Assembly (NCBI RefSeq): GCF_006715395.1
Contig: NZ_VFNC01000002.1
Coordinates: forward strand, 3,596,001-3,660,000
Length of the DNA: 64,000 nt
Reading direction: 5' to 3'
From: Streptomyces sp. SLBN-31
GTDB lineage: Bacteria; Actinomycetota; Actinomycetes; Streptomycetales; Streptomycetaceae
In this document: positions 25,619 through 35,217 of the stretch, piece by piece
How positions within the stretch are numbered: position 1 is the stretch's first letter
Layout of the letters: each line of letters starts with the position of its first letter
Program-made: the position numbers and the translations under genes
The notes under the pieces: generated by a model
Databases searched by the model: none
What the model saw: the letters and a program-made list of their open reading frames with translations, nothing else
What the model was told of the DNA's origin: nothing

Positions 25619-27037
25619 ATGGCTAGGTTCAATGAACGAACTCTCACTCGGGTCGACGCGTCCACCGGGCCGCGCGCCAAGGCACCGGAGCCCCCTGCGG
25701 AGGCACCCCCGCACCCGCGGGCCACGCTCGCCCTGACCAGCGCGGCGACGGCCGTGACCCTGATGACGTACACCGCGCCGATGGTCACGCTCCCCGACAC
25801 CGCGGCCGCCCTGCACACCTCGCTCTCCGCCCAGGCCTGGCTCCTCAACGGCACCCCGCTGGGCCTGGCCGCCCTCCTGCTGGTGGCCGGCAGCCTCGCC
25901 GACGACTACGGCCGGCGCAGGATCTTCCTGCTGGGCACCCTCACCCTCGGCCTCACCACGGCCCTCGGCGCGCTGTCCTCCTCCACCTGGCAGTTCACGC
26001 TGGCCCGCATCGCCCAGGGCGCGGCGAGCGCCGCCATCCTGGCGAGCAGCCTGGGCCTGCTGGTGCACGCCTTCCCCAGCCCGCGCGGCCGGCTGCACGC
26101 GACCGGCGTGTGGGGCGCCTTCGTCAGCGGCGGCATAGCGGTCGGTCCGCTGATGGCGGGTGCGCTCCCCGGCTGGCGGGTGGCCTACGCCGTACTGGGC
26201 GCGGCGACCCTGGCGGTGGCCGCGGCGAGCGTGCGCCCCCTGTCGGAGTCGCGCTCCCCGAGAGGCGGACGACCGGACATCACGGGCGCCCTCACCTTCG
26301 GGCTGGCGCTGGTCTCCCTGGTCGCCGCCCTCACACTGGGGCGCGACGGCTGGCTGCGCCCGCAGGTGGGCGCGCTGCTGCTGGCGGCGATCGTCCTGGT
26401 GGGCGTCTTCGCCTGGCTGGAGCGCCGTACGACGACCCCCATGATCGACCTCTCCCTGCTCCGCCACCCCCGCTTCCTGGCCTCCTCCGTGAGCGGGCTG
26501 TTCACGGGCCTCGCGGTGATCGGCCTGTTCAGCTTCGTGCCGGCGCTGCTCCAGCAGGTGCTCGGGCTGTCCGCACTGGACACGGCCTGGCTGCTGCTGC
26601 TCTGGTCGGGCCTGTCCTTCGGGGTGGCCCTGCAGGCCAAGCGCCTGGCGGGCCGGGTCTCCACCCGGTGGCAACTGGCGGTCGGCTTCGCCCTCCACGC
26701 GGCCGGCGTCCTGACCATGCTGGGCGCCATCGGCTCGGGCTCCTGGCACCGCCTGCTGCCCGGCCTGATCGTGGGCGGCATCGGCAGCGGCCTGCTGAAC
26801 GCCGCCCTGCCCCTGCTGGCGGTGGAGTCCGTGCCGGCGGCCCGCGCCGCCATGGGGTCCGGCGCCCAGCAGACCTTCCGCTACATCGGCTCCTGCGCCG
26901 GCGTCGCCCTGACCATCGCGCTCGTCACGTCATCGGGCGGCGGCCCGGGCCACGGCGCCGACATCGCGATGATCGTGTCGGCGGTACTGGCACTGGTGGC
27001 GGCGGTGGCCGTGGTGGCGCTGCGGGAGCGGGCGTGA
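25619..27037 (+). CDS. MFS drug/metabolite exporter (DHA2, 14-helix type)
   Basis: Proton-driven efflux permease of 472 residues with about 14 helices. Motif A is seen in GSLADDYGRRRIFLLG, and motif C-like Gly/Pro segments in GAFVSGGIAVGPLMAGAL. The start is set at ATG 25619: there is no ribosome site, and TACGGT ends seven bases before it (leaderless). A TTG at 25598 is an alternative. It is divergent from an HxlR regulator, the classic arrangement for toxin- or quinone-inducible efflux. The second operator copy lies inside codons 3-8. Confidence 0.87.
   Translation: MARFNERTLTRVDASTGPRAKAPEPPAEAPPHPRATLALTSAATAVTLMTYTAPMVTLPDTAAALHTSLSAQAWLLNGTPLGLAALLLVAGSLADDYGRRRIFLLGTLTLGLTTALGALSSSTWQFTLARIAQGAASAAILASSLGLLVHAFPSPRGRLHATGVWGAFVSGGIAVGPLMAGALPGWRVAYAVLGAATLAVAAASVRPLSESRSPRGGRPDITGALTFGLALVSLVAALTLGRDGWLRPQVGALLLAAIVLVGVFAWLERRTTTPMIDLSLLRHPRFLASSVSGLFTGLAVIGLFSFVPALLQQVLGLSALDTAWLLLLWSGLSFGVALQAKRLAGRVSTRWQLAVGFALHAAGVLTMLGAIGSGSWHRLLPGLIVGGIGSGLLNAALPLLAVESVPAARAAMGSGAQQTFRYIGSCAGVALTIALVTSSGGGPGHGADIAMIVSAVLALVAAVAVVALRERA
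25625..25642. promoter_or_regulatory. HxlR-type operator, copy 2, inside the MFS coding start
   Basis: AGGTTCAATGAACGAACT repeats copy 1 for 17 bases, 45 bases downstream (centre to centre), within the first codons of the transporter and just past its predicted transcription start. Confidence 0.65.
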
Positions 27038-27065
27038 GGGGGAAGCCGGCGATCGGGTGGCCGCT

Positions 27066-27839
27066 TCACCGCGGGCGCATGGAGACGAGCCTGCCCCACA
27101 CCACCAGGCGGTAGCGGGACGTGAACTCCGGTGTGCAGGTGGTCAGGGTGATGTAGTAACCCGGCTCGCGGTACCCGTACCCGGGCCTGACGAGGGAGCG
27201 CGGGATCGCCCGTACGACCCCCGAGTCACGGGCCGAGGTCTGCGGCAGCGTCCGGTCGACGGCGTACGTGTACGTCGCGCCGCTCGTCTCCACCTCCACC
27301 AGGTCCTTCGGCCGCAGCCGGTTGATGTACCGGAAGGGCTCACCGTGGGTGTTGCGGTGCCCCGCGACGGCGAAGTTGCCGGCCTGGCCCGGCTGTTGGG
27401 TGCCGATGTAGTGACCGACGTAGCCCTTGTTCAGTACGTTCTGCTTGCTGACGCCCTCGGCCACCGGGACGCGCAGTCCGAGGCGGGGGATGACGAGGAC
27501 GGCGTAGGCCTGGGACCGGACGGGGCGTGAGGGCCGGGCGGTACCGGTCCGACCCCGGACACGGACGCCGGCCTCCTCGTGAGTCGGCGGGGCCGAGGCG
27601 GCCGTACCGGAGCCCTCCTGGTCACCGCCACCGCCACCGGCACCCCACTCCCGCTCCAGCGCCTGCACCCTGTGCTCGGCGCCGCGCCTGGCCTCCCGGT
27701 TGGTCCACCACAGCTGATGCACGACCAGCAGCAGAAGCACCAGGCCCGCGGTGACGAGGAGCTCGCCACCGGTCCACAGCGCACGGCGCCGCCGGAGCGA
27801 CCGCCGCAGGCCGCTGTGCTGCACGACGGGAACCCGCAT
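27066..27839 (-). CDS. Class E sortase
   Basis: Membrane transpeptidase of 257 residues that should attach LAxTG proteins to peptidoglycan. An N-terminal helix (ELLVTAGLVLLLLVVHQLWW) is followed by a low-complexity linker and the sortase barrel with His in AVAGHRNTHG, Cys in LTTCTPEF and Arg in SRYRLVVWGRL. The ATG at 27839 has GAGG at seven bases. The LARTG protein encoded at 19143-19928 is a candidate substrate in the same window. It converges on the MFS gene. Confidence 0.9.
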   Translation of the reverse strand: MRVPVVQHSGLRRSLRRRRALWTGGELLVTAGLVLLLLVVHQLWWTNREARRGAEHRVQALEREWGAGGGGGDQEGSGTAASAPPTHEEAGVRVRGRTGTARPSRPVRSQAYAVLVIPRLGLRVPVAEGVSKQNVLNKGYVGHYIGTQQPGQAGNFAVAGHRNTHGEPFRYINRLRPKDLVEVETSGATYTYAVDRTLPQTSARDSGVVRAIPRSLVRPGYGYREPGYYITLTTCTPEFTSRYRLVVWGRLVSMRPR

Positions 27840-28091
27840 CCGCACGCCTCGCCTCCCGGCCCGGCAACCAGCCGCCCGCACGATAGGCGCAGAGTCGTGA
27901 ACCCACCAGCGGCAGGCGCCGTTCGACCCTTCGTACACAGGTTTTAGAAAGTGCTGTCGCAACCCTCGACAACCCCACGCGGCACACCCGATGCTTCGTC
28001 GTGGCATGCACGGGACACGCCACCCCGCCGGGTCGCGCGCCAGCTCAGGGACCGGCCCCGACAACCCGTCGAACGAAGCGGAGCAGAAGCC

Positions 28092-29564
28092 ATGATCCGA
28101 CGCAGAACCCTGCTGACAGCGGCCGGCGGCGCCGTCCTGGGCAGCGCCCTCGCCACCGGCACCGCACGCGCCGACGCCACGATCGCCGTCTCCCCCGGCA
28201 CCTCCTACGGCACCTGGGAGGGCTGGGGCACCTCCCTGGCCTGGTGGGCCAACGTCTTCGGCGCCCGGGACGACTTCGCCGACATCTTCTTCACCACCAA
28301 GTCCACGACGTACAACGGCACTTCGCTCCCCGGCCTCGGCCTGAACATCGCCCGCTACAACCTGGGCGCGTGCAGCTGGAACACCGTGAGCGGCGCGAGC
28401 ATGGTCGCCTCCGCCAACATCCCCTCCTTCAAGCAGATCGAGGGCTACTGGCAGGACTGGAACAACGAGGACCCCACCTCCTCGGCCTGGAAGTGGACGG
28501 CGGACGCCACCCAGCGCGCCATGCTGACGAAGGCGGTGGCCCGCGGCGCGACCACCGAGCTCTTCGCCAACTCCCCCATGTGGTGGATGTGTCTGAACCA
28601 CAACCCCTCCGGCGCCTCCGACGGCGGCAACAACCTCCAGTCCTGGAACTACCGCCAGCACGCCTCCCACCTCGCCGCGGTCGCCCTCTACGCCAAGAAC
28701 AACTGGGGCGTGAACTTCGCGACGGTCGATGCCTTCAACGAGCCCTCCTCGTCCTGGTGGACGGCCACCGGCACCCAGGAGGGCTGCCACATGGACGCGA
28801 CGGTCCAGTCGGCCGTACTGCCGTACCTGCGTAGCGAGTTGGACAAGCGCGGCCTGACGGGCACCAAGATCTCCGCGTCCGACGAAACGAGCTACGACCT
28901 GGCCCGCACCACCTGGAACTCCTTCTCCTCCACCACCAAGGGGTACGTCAACCGCGTCAACGTCCACGGCTACCAGGGCTCCGGCGGCCGCCGCGACCTG
29001 CTCTACACCGACGTCGTCACAACGGCGGGCAAGGCCCTGTGGAACTCGGAGACCGGCGACAACGACGGCACCGGCTACACCCTCGCCTTCAACCTCCTCT
29101 ACGACTTCCGCTGGCTGCACCCGACCGCCTGGGTCTACTGGCAGGTCATGGACCCCTCCACCAACTGGGCGATGATCGCGTACGACGCGAGCACGCTGCA
29201 GGCGGGCGCGGTGCAGACGAAGTACTACACAATGGCCCAGTTCAGCCGTCACATCCGCCCCGGAATGAAGATCCTCGACACGGGCGTGAGCAACGCCGTG
29301 GCCGCCTACGACTCCTCCGCCAGGCGCCTGGTGATCGTGGCCCTGAACACCTCCACGTCCGCGCAGACGTTCACCTTCGACCTCTCCAAGTTCACGACGG
29401 TGACCGGCGGTTCGGGCGGCCTGGTGCCGCGCTGGAACACGGTGACGACGGGCGGCGACCTCTACAGGTCGTACTCGGACACCTACCTGAACGGGAAGTC
29501 GGTGGCGGTGTCGGTGGCGGGCAAGGCGGTGCAGACCCTGCAGGTCGACGGAGTGACGATCTGA
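28092..29564 (+). CDS. Secreted GH30-type endo-beta-1,6-galactanase
   Basis: Secreted glycosidase of 490 residues, resembling streptomycete endo-beta-1,6-galactanases that act on arabinogalactan side chains. The N-terminus MIRRRTLLTAAGG looks like a Tat signal, cleaved near ARA-DAT. The catalytic pair is likely Glu in DAFNEPSSSW (acid/base) and Glu in LWNSETGDND (nucleophile). The fold is a (beta/alpha)8 barrel then a beta-sandwich. The ATG at 28092 has GGAG at eight bases. Substrate is inferred from family resemblance. Confidence 0.83.
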   Translation: MIRRRTLLTAAGGAVLGSALATGTARADATIAVSPGTSYGTWEGWGTSLAWWANVFGARDDFADIFFTTKSTTYNGTSLPGLGLNIARYNLGACSWNTVSGASMVASANIPSFKQIEGYWQDWNNEDPTSSAWKWTADATQRAMLTKAVARGATTELFANSPMWWMCLNHNPSGASDGGNNLQSWNYRQHASHLAAVALYAKNNWGVNFATVDAFNEPSSSWWTATGTQEGCHMDATVQSAVLPYLRSELDKRGLTGTKISASDETSYDLARTTWNSFSSTTKGYVNRVNVHGYQGSGGRRDLLYTDVVTTAGKALWNSETGDNDGTGYTLAFNLLYDFRWLHPTAWVYWQVMDPSTNWAMIAYDASTLQAGAVQTKYYTMAQFSRHIRPGMKILDTGVSNAVAAYDSSARRLVIVALNTSTSAQTFTFDLSKFTTVTGGSGGLVPRWNTVTTGGDLYRSYSDTYLNGKSVAVSVAGKAVQTLQVDGVTI

Positions 29565-29593
29565 CGCGGGAGGACTCCGACGCGCCGGCGCCG

Positions 29594-30805
29594 GTGCGGG
29601 AGGGTGCGTGGGGGCGGACCGGGACACCGACCGCCCGTATGCCGGCCGGTCTTCTCGCCCTGGCGCTCGGCGGTTTCGGCATCGGCCTGACCGAGTTCGT
29701 GATCGCCGGACTGCTGCCGCAGGTGGCCCGCGACTTCGGCGTCTCCGAGGCTGCGGCGGGCCGGCTGATCTCCGGATACGCCCTGACCGTCGCGGTCGGC
29801 GCCATCGCGGTCACGGCCGCGACGGGGAGACTGCCCCGCAAACCGGTCCTGACCGGCCTGGTGGCCCTGTTCGTCGTCGGAAACCTGCTCTCGGCGCTCG
29901 CGCCCGACTACTCGGTGATGCTCCTGGGCCGCGTGGTCGCCGCCCTCTGCCACGGCACCTTCTTCGGCCTCGGCTCGCTGGTGGCGCGCCGAATGGTCGC
30001 CCCGGAACGGGCGTCGAGGGCGGTGGCGGTGATGTTCGCGGGCCTGACGGTGGCGAACGTACTGGGCGTCCCCTTCGGCGCCCTGATCGGCGACCGCTGG
30101 GGCTGGCGGGCGACGTTCTGGGCGATCACGGGGGTCGGGGTCGTGGCGGCGACGGCGATCGCGGTACTGGTACCGAGGTGGGCGGGCAGACAGGAGCCGG
30201 GCGAGGACGGGCTCACTGCCCTGCCGGCCCAGCTTCGCTCCCTTCGCTCCCGCCAGGTATGGCTGACCCTGACCGCCACGGCCCTCGGCTACGGCGGGAT
30301 GTTCGGCGCCTTCAGCTACATCGCGTACACCTTCACCGAGGTCACGGGCTTCTCGGACACGGACGTGGCCTGGCTCCTGGTGGTCTACGGCAGCGGACTG
30401 GTCGTGGGCAACATCGCGGGGGGCCGGGCGGCGGACCGCAACCGCGACCGCGCCCTGCTGGTGTCCCTGGCCGCGCTCACGGCGACCCTCCTGGCGCTCG
30501 GCCTGCTGGCCGGCAGCCCGGTGGCGGCCGTACTCCTCACCTTCCTCCTGGGCGTGTCCGGCTTCGCCCCCGTCCCGGGCCTGATCACCCGCGTCACCGA
30601 CGCGGCCCACGGAGTCCCGCTCGCGGCCGGCGCCAACGTCTCGGCGTCGAACGTGGGCAACGCGCTCGGCGCATGGCTGGGCGGCGCGGCGATCAGCGCG
30701 GGCCTGGGCTACACGGCACCGCTGTACGTGGGCGCGGGCCTCGTGCTGGCCGGCCTGCTGACGATGGCCCGGGCGGCACGCGAGCCCGTACCTCGCCGCC
30801 GTTGA
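29594..30805 (+). CDS. MFS efflux permease (AraJ/Cmx type, 12 helices)
   Basis: Proton-linked exporter, 403 residues from the GTG at 29594 (388 from ATG 29639). The first helix has LTEFVIAGLLPQVARDFGVSE, characteristic of the drug/arabinose exporter group. LIGDRWGWRATFWAITG and NIAGGRAADRNRDRALL are the loop motifs. Neither start has a strong ribosome site; homologues usually carry a short polar tail before helix 1, which favours 29594. Substrate unknown. Confidence 0.8.
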   Translation: MREGAWGRTGTPTARMPAGLLALALGGFGIGLTEFVIAGLLPQVARDFGVSEAAAGRLISGYALTVAVGAIAVTAATGRLPRKPVLTGLVALFVVGNLLSALAPDYSVMLLGRVVAALCHGTFFGLGSLVARRMVAPERASRAVAVMFAGLTVANVLGVPFGALIGDRWGWRATFWAITGVGVVAATAIAVLVPRWAGRQEPGEDGLTALPAQLRSLRSRQVWLTLTATALGYGGMFGAFSYIAYTFTEVTGFSDTDVAWLLVVYGSGLVVGNIAGGRAADRNRDRALLVSLAALTATLLALGLLAGSPVAAVLLTFLLGVSGFAPVPGLITRVTDAAHGVPLAAGANVSASNVGNALGAWLGGAAISAGLGYTAPLYVGAGLVLAGLLTMARAAREPVPRRR

Positions 30806-30865
30806 GCCGTCCCTTGACCAGCACGGACCTCTTCACCGTCACCGATGGGCAGTACGGTTTCCCTC

Positions 30866-31876
30866 ATGCGCCCCGACACGCCTGCCGAGAACGTCGACCA
30901 CACCGCCGAAGCGGCCCGCCTGGAGCGAACCGCCGGCCTGTATCCCGAGGACGCCGAGGCCCTGCTCCTCCAGGCCGCGGCCCACCTGGAGCTGTCCGGC
31001 GACCGCCCCGCCGCGACCACCCTCTACGACCGCCTGCTCTCCTCCGCGGACGGCCTGGAGAACCCCTATCTGGTACGGGCCCTGAAGGCCTCCAACCTCT
31101 GGGAGTACGGCCACGAGGCCGAGGCCCGGGCGATCATCACCGGCATCCGTGTGGCAGCACCCCGCGACCCGGCGCCCTGGGTGATCGTGGCGGAGTCGCT
31201 GGAGGCGCACGACGAGCTGGAGGCGGCCCACGAGACGTTCTCGGAGGGCGCGCGGCTGCTGCTGACGGACGTGGCGGAGCCCCCGTACTCGACGCACCCG
31301 CTGCTGTTCGGCCGTCACCGGGTGCGCCGCATGCTGGGCGCGGCGCACGACGACTGGGACGTCCTGGCCGACACCCTGTCCTCGTCACCGGTCCCCCTGG
31401 ACGAACTGCACGACCCCAAGCGGGTGTGGTCCCTGGGCTCGGACAACCCGGCGGAACTGGAGGCGGAGATCTCCCGCCTGCGCGCGGAGCTCGGCACCTA
31501 CCGCGAGGCCCTGTCCCGCCCCTTCCCGGTGGCGGTCCTGCACTGGCCGGAGAGTGAACTGAGGGAGCTGGTGGGCGCCTATCCCACCCTCGCCGAGGAG
31601 TACCCCTCCCACGAGACCCACCTCGCGACCATAGAGGCCTCCCTGCGCGAACTGGCGGCCAGCGGCACCCCGAACCTCGGCATCGTCACGGGCACCGTGC
31701 CGTCGTACGAGGCCTTCGCCGCCTCGGAAGCCACCTCCCCGTCGGACACGGACCTGCTCCCGCAGTACGCGACGACACTGGCCGCGCGCGGGCGGGCGGT
31801 GGAGTGGCCGCCGCAGCGGGGGGCGGAGTGCTGGTGCGGGTCGGGGCGGGGTTATGAGGGGTGTCACGGGGCGTAG
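30866..31876 (+). CDS. TPR-like protein with C-terminal SEC-C zinc motif
   Basis: Cytosolic protein of 336 residues. The N-terminal 100 residues look like tetratricopeptide helices (AARLERTAGLYPEDAEALLLQAAAHLEL). The C-terminus ends with ECWCGSGRGYEGCHGA, the SEC-C zinc-binding signature, known for binding SecB/ribosome or other partners. The ATG at 30866 has no ribosome site, but TACGGT ends seven bases upstream (leaderless). An in-frame ATG at 30845 is less likely. Role unknown. Confidence 0.8.
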   Translation: MRPDTPAENVDHTAEAARLERTAGLYPEDAEALLLQAAAHLELSGDRPAATTLYDRLLSSADGLENPYLVRALKASNLWEYGHEAEARAIITGIRVAAPRDPAPWVIVAESLEAHDELEAAHETFSEGARLLLTDVAEPPYSTHPLLFGRHRVRRMLGAAHDDWDVLADTLSSSPVPLDELHDPKRVWSLGSDNPAELEAEISRLRAELGTYREALSRPFPVAVLHWPESELRELVGAYPTLAEEYPSHETHLATIEASLRELAASGTPNLGIVTGTVPSYEAFAASEATSPSDTDLLPQYATTLAARGRAVEWPPQRGAECWCGSGRGYEGCHGA

Positions 31877-31885
31877 TTCCTGGCA

Positions 31886-31953
31886 GTACGGCTCCCGAGT
31901 CGGCCTTGGCGGTCCCGCTCCCTGATGGGGCTCTTGCCGTACTTGGCCGACTC
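31886..31953. repeat. Two interlocking inverted repeats at the left edge of the accessory module
   Basis: Arms GTACGGC (31886-31892)/GCCGTAC (31936-31942) and GAGTCGGCC (31897-31905)/GGCCGACTC (31945-31953) occur in A-B-A'-B' order, so they cannot both form as a simple hairpin; only alternation or a pseudoknot is possible. It lies just after the SEC-C gene, where sequence composition changes. Confidence 0.7.
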
Positions 31954-32055
31954 GCCCCCTGTCCGAAACGATCATCTTTCAATGGAAGTGCTTCGACTGT
32001 CAGCGACTGCTGTTAGAACTGATCTCGATCGACTCATCGGATCGAGGGGGCAGTT

Positions 32056-35000
32056 GTGGCGGAACCGGGGGGCTCGACTGAGCCCATAGCGGGCGCGTAC
32101 GAGCAACTCGTCACTCGAGCTCTGCACGACCGCATGGAGGCGCTCGAAGCTGCCGGCTGGAAGGCCATCTCGGAAGAGGTCAGCGAAGAGTCGGCGCCTC
32201 ATGTCCTCTCTCGGTATATCGGTGAGGCCGTCGGACGCAGGCTCAGCCAGCTGCCGCACGACAAGCAGGTGACAGTCGCTAACCAGCTCCTACAGTCATT
32301 GGCCACCTTTGCCCCTGCCCCGGACGTGGATGAGGTCGTTGGCGCTATTGCCGACGGCCCCCGGCAGCTTCTGGCGCTTGCCGAGCAGGAGGCCCCGGGT
32401 GTCTACGCACTTCGCCCCCTTACGCCTCTTTCAGAAACTGCTCTGATCACCAACGCCCCTGACGATCCCAACCTGGGCACGGAGTTGAGAGCGGAGCTCG
32501 CCACTGCGGACCGCGTCGATCTGCTCTGCGCATTCGTGAAGTGGTACGGGATACGAGTCCTGGAGGACGCTCTTCGAGCTGCAAACGAGCGGGGCGTCCC
32601 GATCCGGGTCATCACGACCACCTACATCGGCGCGACGGACCGGCATGCCCTTGACCGGCTAGTCCGCGAGTTTGGCGCCGAAGTGAAGGTCAATTACGAA
32701 CTCCGTTCCACACGGCTGCACGCGAAGGCGTGGCTGTTCCGTCGCAACACTGGCTTCGATACGGCGTACGTGGGGAGTTCTAACCTCTCGAAGGCTGCCC
32801 TCTTGGACGGCCTCGAGTGGAACGTCAGGCTGTCGTCTGTCGCCACCCCCAGGGTGCTGGACAAGTTCGAAGCCACGTTTGACGCCTATTGGGCCGACGC
32901 AGCATTCGAGTCCTACGATCCTGACCGCGACGGCGAGCGACTAACCGAAGCCCTCTCTCGGGCGAGCGGTACAGGGGCAAGCGGTGATCTGAAGATCAGC
33001 CTCTCCGGTCTCGAGGTACACCCGCTCCCGCATCAAAAGGACATGCTGGAACGGCTCCGGGTCGAACGAGAGGTGCGTGCGCGCCACCAGAATCTGCTGG
33101 TCGCGGCGACAGGCACCGGCAAGACGGTGATGGCGGCTCTCGACTACCGGAACATGCGCAATGAGCGCGCCGGGCAGCTACCGCGGCTCCTCTTCGTGGC
33201 ACACCGCAAGGAGATCCTGAAGCAGTCCCTGCGCACGTACCGCGAAGTACTCGACGATGCGTCCTTCGGAGAACTGCTCCATGGCGGCCAAGAGCCCCGC
33301 GACTGGACGCATGTCTTCGCCAGCGTGCAGTCACTCAACCTCCAGCGGCTGGAACAGCTCGCGCCTGAGCACTTCGACATCATCGTCATCGACGAGTTCC
33401 ACCACGCGAAGGCAGCCACGTACCAGCGCGTCATAGCGCACTTCAAACCCAAGGAAATACTTGGCCTGACCGCGACTCCGGAGCGCATGGACGGAGTCAA
33501 TGTTCACGACGAGTTCTTCGACGGGCGTATCGCCGCCGAACTGCGACTGTGGGAGGCACTGGAAAACGACTTGCTGTGTCCCTTCCACTACTTCGGCATT
33601 CCGGATGGAACGGACCTGACACACCTCAACTGGCGATCGGGGACCTACGACCGCGACCAGCTCGGCAACCTCTTCACGGCGGATCACGCGCGGGCACGCA
33701 TCGTCATCAAGCAAGTCAAGGACAAGATCTCCAATCCCGCCGGTATGCGGGCCCTGGGTTTCTGTGTGACCAAGGCACATGCTCACTTCATGGCTGAGTG
33801 CTTTCGCAAGGCGGGCTTCCAGGCAGCGGCGCTCGACAGCGACTCCTCCCCCAACGAGCGCGAACTCACCCTCGATGACCTCAAGGCGGGACGGATCCAA
33901 GTGATCTTCTCCGTCGATCTGTTCAACGAGGGCCTGGACATCCCCGATGTCGACACACTGCTCCTTCTCCGGCCGACGAACAGTGCCACGGTCTTCCTCC
34001 AGCAGTTGGGCCGCGGGCTACGCCGGACACCCAACAAGCCAGTCCTCACAGTGCTCGACTTCATCGGCCAGCATCGAGCAGACTTCCGCTTCGAAGCACA
34101 GTTCCGGGCTTTGACCAACCTCTCCCGCAACCGCCTGGTCGACAGCATGGAGCGGGACTTCCCGCAGCTGCCTTCCGGCTGTCAGATCATCCTTGAAGGT
34201 AAGTCCAAGGACCTCGTGCTGGCCAACATCCGCACGCAGCTCAAGGCCACCATCACCACCTTGGCGAAGGAAGCCAGGGACTACAGCACCGACAGGCTGG
34301 CGGACTACCTCAAGGAGAGCCGCCGGGAGATCAAGGAGTTGTACAAGGCGAGCAACTCGTGGACGTCGGTCCTGCGTCGCTCGGGCCTTGCTGATCTACC
34401 GGAACAGGCTGGTGAGGACGACCTGTTGAAGCGAGTACATGCGTTCTTGCACGTCGATGATCAGGGGCGGGCTGATGCGTACACCCGTCTTCTGAGCGAC
34501 GAAGCACCAGCCTACGAAGCCTTGAATCCTCGAGACAAAACGTATGCACGCATGCTCTTCTTCAACCTCTGGGACAAGGCCGGTGGCTTTGGCTCCTACG
34601 CGCAAGGGCTCGAATCGCTCCGCAAGCAGCGAGCCTTCCGCAGCGAGCTGCGCCAGGTCCTCGACCACGTGATGGGCCAGGCCGACCACCTCCCCATCCC
34701 GCTGGAGGGCCCACACTCGCATCTCCCTTTGAAGATCCACAGTGCTTACAACCGCTCGGAGATCCTTGCCGCACTGGGCGTCGCACGCCTGGGCGGACAG
34801 ATGCCCGGCTCGTTCGCCCAGGGCGTTCTGTGGGACGAGTCAAACCAGACGGACGCCCTACTGATCACATTGGAGAAGAACGAAAAGGACTTCTCGCCCA
34901 CCATCCGGTACAAGGACTACGCGTTGAGCCCTTCCCTCTTCCACTGGGAGTCACAGAGCACGACGGCAGAGACCTCGCCCACCGGCTTGCGCTATCAGCA

Positions 35001-35202
35001 GCACGCCGAACGCGGCAGCCACGTACTGCTGTTCATGCGGCGCTACAAAGACACCGACATCGGCAAAGCGCAACCATGGATGCTCCTCGGCCCCGCAACG
35101 TACGTCCGACACGAAGGCAGCAAGCCCATGGCCATCACCTGGCAGTTGCATCACGACCTGCCTGCGGATGTCTGGTCGTACTCAACTATCACCGCAGGCT
35201 AG
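32056..35202 (+). CDS. PLD-nuclease / SF2 helicase / DUF3427 protein (putative anti-phage defence)
   Basis: Large cytosolic protein of 1048 residues. After about 100 residues of helical N-terminus, a phospholipase-D-type nuclease domain has HAKAWLFRRNT followed by VGSSNLSKAAL (HxK...GSSN). The SF2 helicase follows: Walker A VAATGTGKTVMAA, DEFHHAK box, LGLTATPER, and QQLGRGLRR. The last about 350 residues match a DUF3427-like region. A GAGGGGG site precedes the GTG at 32056. Such COG3886-COG1061 fusions occur in defence islands, and the module here has distinctive codon use. The anti-phage role is inference. Confidence 0.85.
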   Translation: MAEPGGSTEPIAGAYEQLVTRALHDRMEALEAAGWKAISEEVSEESAPHVLSRYIGEAVGRRLSQLPHDKQVTVANQLLQSLATFAPAPDVDEVVGAIADGPRQLLALAEQEAPGVYALRPLTPLSETALITNAPDDPNLGTELRAELATADRVDLLCAFVKWYGIRVLEDALRAANERGVPIRVITTTYIGATDRHALDRLVREFGAEVKVNYELRSTRLHAKAWLFRRNTGFDTAYVGSSNLSKAALLDGLEWNVRLSSVATPRVLDKFEATFDAYWADAAFESYDPDRDGERLTEALSRASGTGASGDLKISLSGLEVHPLPHQKDMLERLRVEREVRARHQNLLVAATGTGKTVMAALDYRNMRNERAGQLPRLLFVAHRKEILKQSLRTYREVLDDASFGELLHGGQEPRDWTHVFASVQSLNLQRLEQLAPEHFDIIVIDEFHHAKAATYQRVIAHFKPKEILGLTATPERMDGVNVHDEFFDGRIAAELRLWEALENDLLCPFHYFGIPDGTDLTHLNWRSGTYDRDQLGNLFTADHARARIVIKQVKDKISNPAGMRALGFCVTKAHAHFMAECFRKAGFQAAALDSDSSPNERELTLDDLKAGRIQVIFSVDLFNEGLDIPDVDTLLLLRPTNSATVFLQQLGRGLRRTPNKPVLTVLDFIGQHRADFRFEAQFRALTNLSRNRLVDSMERDFPQLPSGCQIILEGKSKDLVLANIRTQLKATITTLAKEARDYSTDRLADYLKESRREIKELYKASNSWTSVLRRSGLADLPEQAGEDDLLKRVHAFLHVDDQGRADAYTRLLSDEAPAYEALNPRDKTYARMLFFNLWDKAGGFGSYAQGLESLRKQRAFRSELRQVLDHVMGQADHLPIPLEGPHSHLPLKIHSAYNRSEILAALGVARLGGQMPGSFAQGVLWDESNQTDALLITLEKNEKDFSPTIRYKDYALSPSLFHWESQSTTAETSPTGLRYQQHAERGSHVLLFMRRYKDTDIGKAQPWMLLGPATYVRHEGSKPMAITWQLHHDLPADVWSYSTITAG

Positions 35203-35217
35203 GAGGGCAAGACCCGG

